Both the position numbers and the translations under genes were made by a program. From an uncultured Clostridia bacterium (GTDB lineage Bacteria > Bacillota > Clostridia > TANB77 > CAG-508): DNA of 45,425 nucleotides. The stretch lies in the NCBI GenBank assembly GCA_934167365.1, contig CAKPKU010000004.1:1-45425 (forward strand), written 5' to 3'. The notes under the pieces were generated by a model. The model saw only the letters and a list, made by a program, of their open reading frames with translations. It had not been told where the DNA came from and made no database searches. Positions 41,668-45,425 of the stretch are shown piece by piece. Every line of letters begins with the position of its first letter. The first letter of the stretch is position 1.

Positions 41668-41705
41668 TTACGAATCTGTTGCTCTACCAACTGAGCTACA
41701 GTAGC
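41668..41705 (-). pseudogene. 5' half of tRNA-Thr(CGT), stranded by integration
   Basis: Minus-strand nucleotides 1-38 of the tRNA, from GCTACTG to the anticodon loop TTCGTAA. What follows is phage sequence. It still has the chromosomal promoter at 41716-41745 and could make a useless half-tRNA transcript running antisense into the integrase end. Confidence 0.9.
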
Positions 41706-41708
41706 ACT
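41668..41708. repeat. Attachment site, right (41-bp core repeat)
   Basis: Exact copy of 5812-5852. It contains tRNA-Thr nucleotides 1-38 (41668-41705) without any 3' half, so it is a stranded tRNA fragment beside the original chromosomal upstream sequence. Confidence 0.95.
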
Positions 41709-41715
41709 AATTATT

Positions 41716-41745
41716 ATTTTAACATATTCTTTTTTGCTAATACAA
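41716..41745 (-). promoter_or_regulatory. Original chromosomal promoter of tRNA-Thr(CGT)-ftsY, now detached
   Basis: Minus-strand TTGTAT (41745-41740), an 18-base spacer and TAAAAT (41721-41716), about 10 bases upstream of tRNA nucleotide 1. Before integration this would have driven tRNA and probably ftsY. Confidence 0.55.
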
Positions 41746-41767
41746 TAGTATATTACAAAAAATGAAG

Positions 41768-41790
41768 AAAAAGGCTTTAAAGGCCTTTTT
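41768..41790. terminator. Terminator after the cadherin-like surface protein gene
   Basis: AAAAAGGC/GCCTTTTT with loop TTTAAAG, T-rich on both sides, so it can act in both directions. It lies 9 bases beyond the 41799 stop codon. Confidence 0.8.
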
Positions 41791-41798
41791 CTTTATTT

Positions 41799-44156
41799 TT
41801 ATTTAGAATGTTTGCCTCTTGTTCTTTTCATTTTATAATTATCATCTAAAGTATACTCTTCATCATCATAATCATCTTCTATTGAACTTGTAGAATTTGA
41901 AGTATTCGCATATGGATTTTCAATTTTATTTTGATTTTCATATGTTTCAAATGTTGATGTTTTTTCAGTATTATATGTTCCATATATATCATTATATGTA
42001 GAATTACTATATGTAGATTGTTCACTATTTTCCTTGCTTTTATTTACTTCTTGTTGCACATTATTGTCTGTATACAAGCTACTATATTTTGAACTATCAT
42101 ATGCAGAGCTATTAGTATTAATATTATTATTTGTTGCAACATTTGTATATGCAGATTGTTGATTATTTATTATATTGTCATTATTATATCCTTTATATTG
42201 AGAGCTCTCATATATCGAATTTTTAATATTTGCATTATCTTGGTTTATTGAATTGGTTTGATTGTATACACTATCTTGACCAAAATTTCCATACATAGTA
42301 TTTCCATATATTGATTTATTATCATCAGTATTGTTATTATTATAATCTACATTCATTGCAACATTTTTATATGCTGTTTGTTGATCATTATTGTCACTAT
42401 AAAGGTTCTTATATGGATCTTTTTCATATATTTTCTCATCATTTATTTCATTTTTTATATCACTATATCCACCATATGATGAATTTGAAGTTACGTTATT
42501 GCTGTACATATTACTATTATTTGTTTCAAAAGTTTCATTTGCCTTATTTGTATCATATGAATTAAATGATTTATATACATTATTATATGAATTTTCATCT
42601 TCATTTGATTTTATGTTATTATAATCATTTGATACTTTAGCATATACATTTTTATTATCATTAACATAGTTTTCGCCTGGCAACTCTCCAAATAATTCAT
42701 GATCTACAACATCATTTGAGCTTTCAAGATTATTATTTTCACGGAATCCAGTTCTATTTTTATTAGATGAATAACCATATAAATCATCTAATTCATCATC
42801 TTGCTCTACAGCTTTAGCTTTTCTATTTTTGTTTTTCTTTATTACGAAAACTGATATTGCAAATATTGCTAAAATTGCTACTATAATTCCTATATAAACA
42901 GCATTTCCATTTGTATTTTTTGTTGTTCCTGCTGTCATAGGAGTTTTGTTAACTGTAATTTTATATATAGTTTTATCACTTTGATCTTGTGAAGTTACAA
43001 CTATTTCAACTATATTGTCTCCTTCTTTTAAATCTGTATTTCCAGAAATTTGAACTGTTGCATTTTCATCATTTGCATTTGCTGTAATATCTAATTTTGT
43101 TACTTTTGGATCTAATATATTTAATTTATATTCATATACATTTGATGAAAATTTTGGACTTAAACTATATCCATTAATTGTTAAACTAGTAAGTCCTAAT
43201 GAATTATTTCCTTGTTTTTTTACATTTATTGTATATGTTCTTGCTGTTTCATCTTGAGCTGTTACAACTATTTTTACTATGTTATCGCCATCTTTTAAAT
43301 TTTCATTTCCTGTTATTTCTACTTTTGCATTTGAATCATTTGGAGCTGCTTTAATATCAATTTTTTCAGTATCTTTATCTACATTTAACGTATATGTTGT
43401 AACTTCTGGACTAAATTCTGGTTCAAGTCCTTCTGGTGTTACAACTAATGTTTTTAATGCTTTATCACTTGATTTTTCAGGCTCTTTATCTGAAAGCAAG
43501 CTAGTTTTTATATATCCAGTTGAGCCATTATAACTTACTTTACTCCAACCATTATCTCCAATTCCAGTACGTGATATACTATCACCAATTTCTAGTTTTC
43601 CTATTATTTCACTATCTGTATTGTAGCTTTTTCTTATGTTTATATTTCCTGTTGCATATACAGTATCTTTTGCTGTTTTAAAGGTTGGTTCGCTTGTTGT
43701 TGTATCATTTTTTGTAGTTGTATTTGTATTAGTTTTATTTGTATTATTATTTTTATCTGTGTTTGTGGTACTTTTTTCTGAAACTTTAACAGTTACAGAA
43801 TCTGAAACTCCTGAATTTGTTCCATTTGCATCTGTTACATCTCCAGATATGCTTACAGTATATGAACCTGCTTTTGATGTATCTAAAGTATATGATTTGC
43901 TTGTTGATTTATTTGACATATTTTCCATATTTCCGCCTACTATTGAACCAGATACACCGGATCCACTAACCTTCACATTCCAAGCCATTGCATTAACAGA
44001 AACATTAATAGATACTTTATCTCCTACACTAACACTTTTACTACTTGCTGAAATTGATGCTGATGCAGCATTAACATTTTTACTTTGTAATATGCATAAT
44101 ATTAACATTCCAAATAATACTATTAGTATTTTAAATTTTAAACATGTATTTTTCAT
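41799..44156 (-). CDS. Surface protein: Ig-like domain, SH3b, two cadherin-like domains, TM, Asn-rich tail
   Basis: A 785-aa protein. Signal peptide at 8-30 (LIVLFGMLILCIL). An Ig/cohesin-like beta domain (about 32-130, starting SASISASSKSVSVGDKVSI). A Thr/Asn linker. An SH3b domain (about 165-220, INIRKSYNTDSEIIGKLEIG). Two cadherin-like beta-sandwich repeats (about 232-316 and 320-405; each closes with NVKK or TVNK after the repeated core DGDNIVKIVVTAQD / EGDNIVEIVVTSQD). One membrane helix (about 419-438) and a basic stop. A long Asn/Tyr/Ser-rich tail with repeated YxN motifs completes it. The membrane helix places the tail in the cytoplasm if the N-terminal half is outside. It is 15 bases after the glucosaminidase gene, probably one operon. 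Confidence 0.8.
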   Translation of the reverse strand: MKNTCLKFKILIVLFGMLILCILQSKNVNAASASISASSKSVSVGDKVSINVSVNAMAWNVKVSGSGVSGSIVGGNMENMSNKSTSKSYTLDTSKAGSYTVSISGDVTDANGTNSGVSDSVTVKVSEKSTTNTDKNNNTNKTNTNTTTKNDTTTSEPTFKTAKDTVYATGNINIRKSYNTDSEIIGKLEIGDSISRTGIGDNGWSKVSYNGSTGYIKTSLLSDKEPEKSSDKALKTLVVTPEGLEPEFSPEVTTYTLNVDKDTEKIDIKAAPNDSNAKVEITGNENLKDGDNIVKIVVTAQDETARTYTINVKKQGNNSLGLTSLTINGYSLSPKFSSNVYEYKLNILDPKVTKLDITANANDENATVQISGNTDLKEGDNIVEIVVTSQDQSDKTIYKITVNKTPMTAGTTKNTNGNAVYIGIIVAILAIFAISVFVIKKNKNRKAKAVEQDDELDDLYGYSSNKNRTGFRENNNLESSNDVVDHELFGELPGENYVNDNKNVYAKVSNDYNNIKSNEDENSYNNVYKSFNSYDTNKANETFETNNSNMYSNNVTSNSSYGGYSDIKNEINDEKIYEKDPYKNLYSDNNDQQTAYKNVAMNVDYNNNNTDDNKSIYGNTMYGNFGQDSVYNQTNSINQDNANIKNSIYESSQYKGYNNDNIINNQQSAYTNVATNNNINTNSSAYDSSKYSSLYTDNNVQQEVNKSKENSEQSTYSNSTYNDIYGTYNTEKTSTFETYENQNKIENPYANTSNSTSSIEDDYDDEEYTLDDNYKMKRTRGKHSK

Positions 44157-44171
44157 TTTCTTCCTCCGTTT

Positions 44172-45425
44172 TTAATTATTTTGTAAATAAACTATTATAA
44201 CATATAAATCTGCCGAATTAACAGCACCATCTTTGTTTACATCGTATGTTGCATTATATCCACCTTGATCAGATTGTAAATATCGTATTACATCATAAAG
44301 ATCCTTTGAATTTACAACTCCATCTCCATCAACATCATTTGGATTTTTATTATTATCGTTGTTATTATCGTTCTCTCCAGATTTATTTAAAAATGCATTT
44401 GCTACATAGCCCTCTAAACCATCACTAGTTACTATTTTATCCCATGTATAACCGTCTGCTTGTGCCACATTTTCTTGCATTATTGTTACTGTTGTTCCTT
44501 TTGCTAAAGATGTAATTACTGAACTTGATGTTGTTGCCTGTGATCTTATTCTTACTTTTCCACTATCACATTTAATTGTTGCGATTTTATATGTACTTGG
44601 ATTTGGATTTTCTCCTATTTCAGTTAAATATTTATCTGCTATATATCCTTGTATTCCATTTGATAATTTAACTCTTACCCAATTATATCCATTTAAGTCA
44701 TTGTATAAGCCTTTTTCTATTATAGTAAGTGCTTGACCTGAAATAAGAGTTGTAACAATAGAGGTTTCACTTGTTCCTGGTCCATTCCTTAAATTAACAC
44801 TAGTATTAGCTACTGCTGATATACTACAATTTGTTACATCATTTACTTGTGAAATATATTTTCTTGATATATATCCTTTTGCACCAGATGGCAATACTAC
44901 TTTATCCCAATAATGGCCACTTACAGTTGTTGTTGCACATTCTATTCTTAATAATATATCTCCAGAATTCACTTTTGTAAGCACAGTTCCCATCAATGAT
45001 GGTGAATTTCTTACTTGAACACTTGTACCATTTACTTGAACATTTTGAGTCACTATTGTTGAATTATCTGGTGAAGTACATTTTTCACTTGGCATATTTT
45101 CATATACAGGAATTATAAATGTAATTGGTGTATTATAGTTAGTATGACCTTTTTTCATTGTAACCGCTTCTGAATATGATGCTTGTAAATTTTGCATATA
45201 TTGATGATAATATAAGCTTCCATCAGAATTATCAACATCAAATTTTTGAAAATATAATGTGCTTTGCCCACGATTTATATATTGATCTTTTAAAAACTTA
45301 CTTCCGCCTTTTATAGATTTTTCTGGATTATCCCAACCATTATTTTTAGCTGTGGTTAATGCTTTTTCAATTATTCCACTTGCACCTGAACCACTGGCAT
45401 TTATATTAAAATAATTATAATATCC
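44172..45425 (-). CDS. Glucosaminidase-type wall hydrolase with three SH3b domains and a dockerin (5' end outside the window)
   Basis: The reading frame stays open to the window edge, so the N-terminus is missing; 417 residues are visible. The first approximately 110 residues are the end of a beta-N-acetylglucosaminidase domain: GYYNYFNINASGSGASGIIE, NNGWDNPEKSIKGG and FLKDQYINRGQSTLYFQKFD. Three SH3b modules follow, then a dockerin-type pair of calcium loops (DVDGDGVVNSKDL and DVNKDGAVNSADL). It would be a secreted wall hydrolase that can be docked to a cohesin-bearing partner. Starting it at the internal Met near 45197 would cut the enzyme domain and is wrong. Confidence 0.88.
   Translation of the reverse strand, partial: GYYNYFNINASGSGASGIIEKALTTAKNNGWDNPEKSIKGGSKFLKDQYINRGQSTLYFQKFDVDNSDGSLYYHQYMQNLQASYSEAVTMKKGHTNYNTPITFIIPVYENMPSEKCTSPDNSTIVTQNVQVNGTSVQVRNSPSLMGTVLTKVNSGDILLRIECATTTVSGHYWDKVVLPSGAKGYISRKYISQVNDVTNCSISAVANTSVNLRNGPGTSETSIVTTLISGQALTIIEKGLYNDLNGYNWVRVKLSNGIQGYIADKYLTEIGENPNPSTYKIATIKCDSGKVRIRSQATTSSSVITSLAKGTTVTIMQENVAQADGYTWDKIVTSDGLEGYVANAFLNKSGENDNNNDNNKNPNDVDGDGVVNSKDLYDVIRYLQSDQGGYNATYDVNKDGAVNSADLYVIIVYLQNN

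Larger units (their letters stand above)
5812..41708. mobile_element. Complete prophage, probably short-tailed, integrated in tRNA-Thr(CGT)
   Basis: It is bounded by a perfect 41-bp direct repeat. It contains tyrosine integrase, S24-type repressor, Cro-like and antirepressor proteins, replication and packaging genes, head and tail genes, DGR, holin and endolysin in canonical order. Late and early genes run leftward; repressor and integrase run rightward. A P22-like portal, large coiled-coil and polyvalent proteins, and no tape-measure, tail-tube or sheath genes suggest podovirus morphology. Four genes carry +1 frameshifts at CGG codons. If these are recoded, the prophage could be intact; if they are mutations, it is defective. 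Confidence 0.95.

Noticed and set aside
1..45425. CRISPR array, insertion sequence or rRNA
   Set aside because: I saw no regularly spaced repeats, transposase gene or rRNA-like sequence in the window.

Overview
The window is strongly AT-rich and bacterial, most likely from an uncultured gut-type member of the Clostridia. The chromosomal flanks carry a SigH-type sigma factor, a DUF5665 protein, a UPF0182 membrane protein, FtsY, and surface proteins with SH3b, cadherin-like and dockerin domains. A complete prophage of about 35.9 kb (5812-41708) sits in a tRNA-Thr(CGT) gene and is bounded by a perfect 41-bp direct repeat.

Layout. 1-5849: chromosome, with tRNA-Thr(GGT), sigH, a lipoprotein, DUF5665, UPF0182, ftsY and tRNA-Thr(CGT), all on the minus strand. 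5850-7383: prophage left end, with integrase arm-type repeats, a 48-aa protein, two leftward XRE regulators and a rightward pair (an XRE regulator and a free-standing MutS-domain-I-like protein). 7411-32245: late genes, all leftward, from terminase through portal, scaffold, coat, connectors, a 2250-aa polyvalent protein, tail fibres, a diversity-generating retroelement (DGR), tail chaperone, holin and endolysin. The P22-like portal and the absence of tape-measure and tail-tube genes suggest a short-tailed phage. 32446-38976: early leftward genes (regulator, replisome organizer, HNH nuclease, excisionase-like protein, antirepressor, Cro-like protein). 39129-41584: rightward repressor, small membrane protein and tyrosine integrase. 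41709-45425: chromosome again, with a cadherin-like surface protein and the 3' part of a dockerin-bearing glucosaminidase.

The DGR has the order target gene, template repeat (TR), reverse transcriptase. The 123-bp TR and variable repeat (VR) differ at 12 positions, and all 12 are adenines on the TR coding strand, which is the signature of adenine-specific mutagenic retrohoming.

The most unusual signal concerns one codon. By eye I found only four in-frame CGG codons in the whole window. Each lies exactly where a prophage gene is broken by a +1 frameshift: terminase small subunit, a tail/dockerin protein, the DGR target fibre and the DGR reverse transcriptase. Skipping the C of CGG (NNN-C-GGN, read as Gly) restores every protein, and in the terminase it restores the motif I recall as the family consensus. 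This suggests that CGG is an unassigned or starved codon used as a +1 recoding site. Sequence error or gene decay must be excluded first.

Integration also has a consequence for the host. The repeat carries the 5' half of the tRNA, so the phage end now lies upstream of tRNA-Thr(CGT) and of ftsY, which starts only 25 bases after the tRNA. The native promoter appears stranded at the far end of the prophage.
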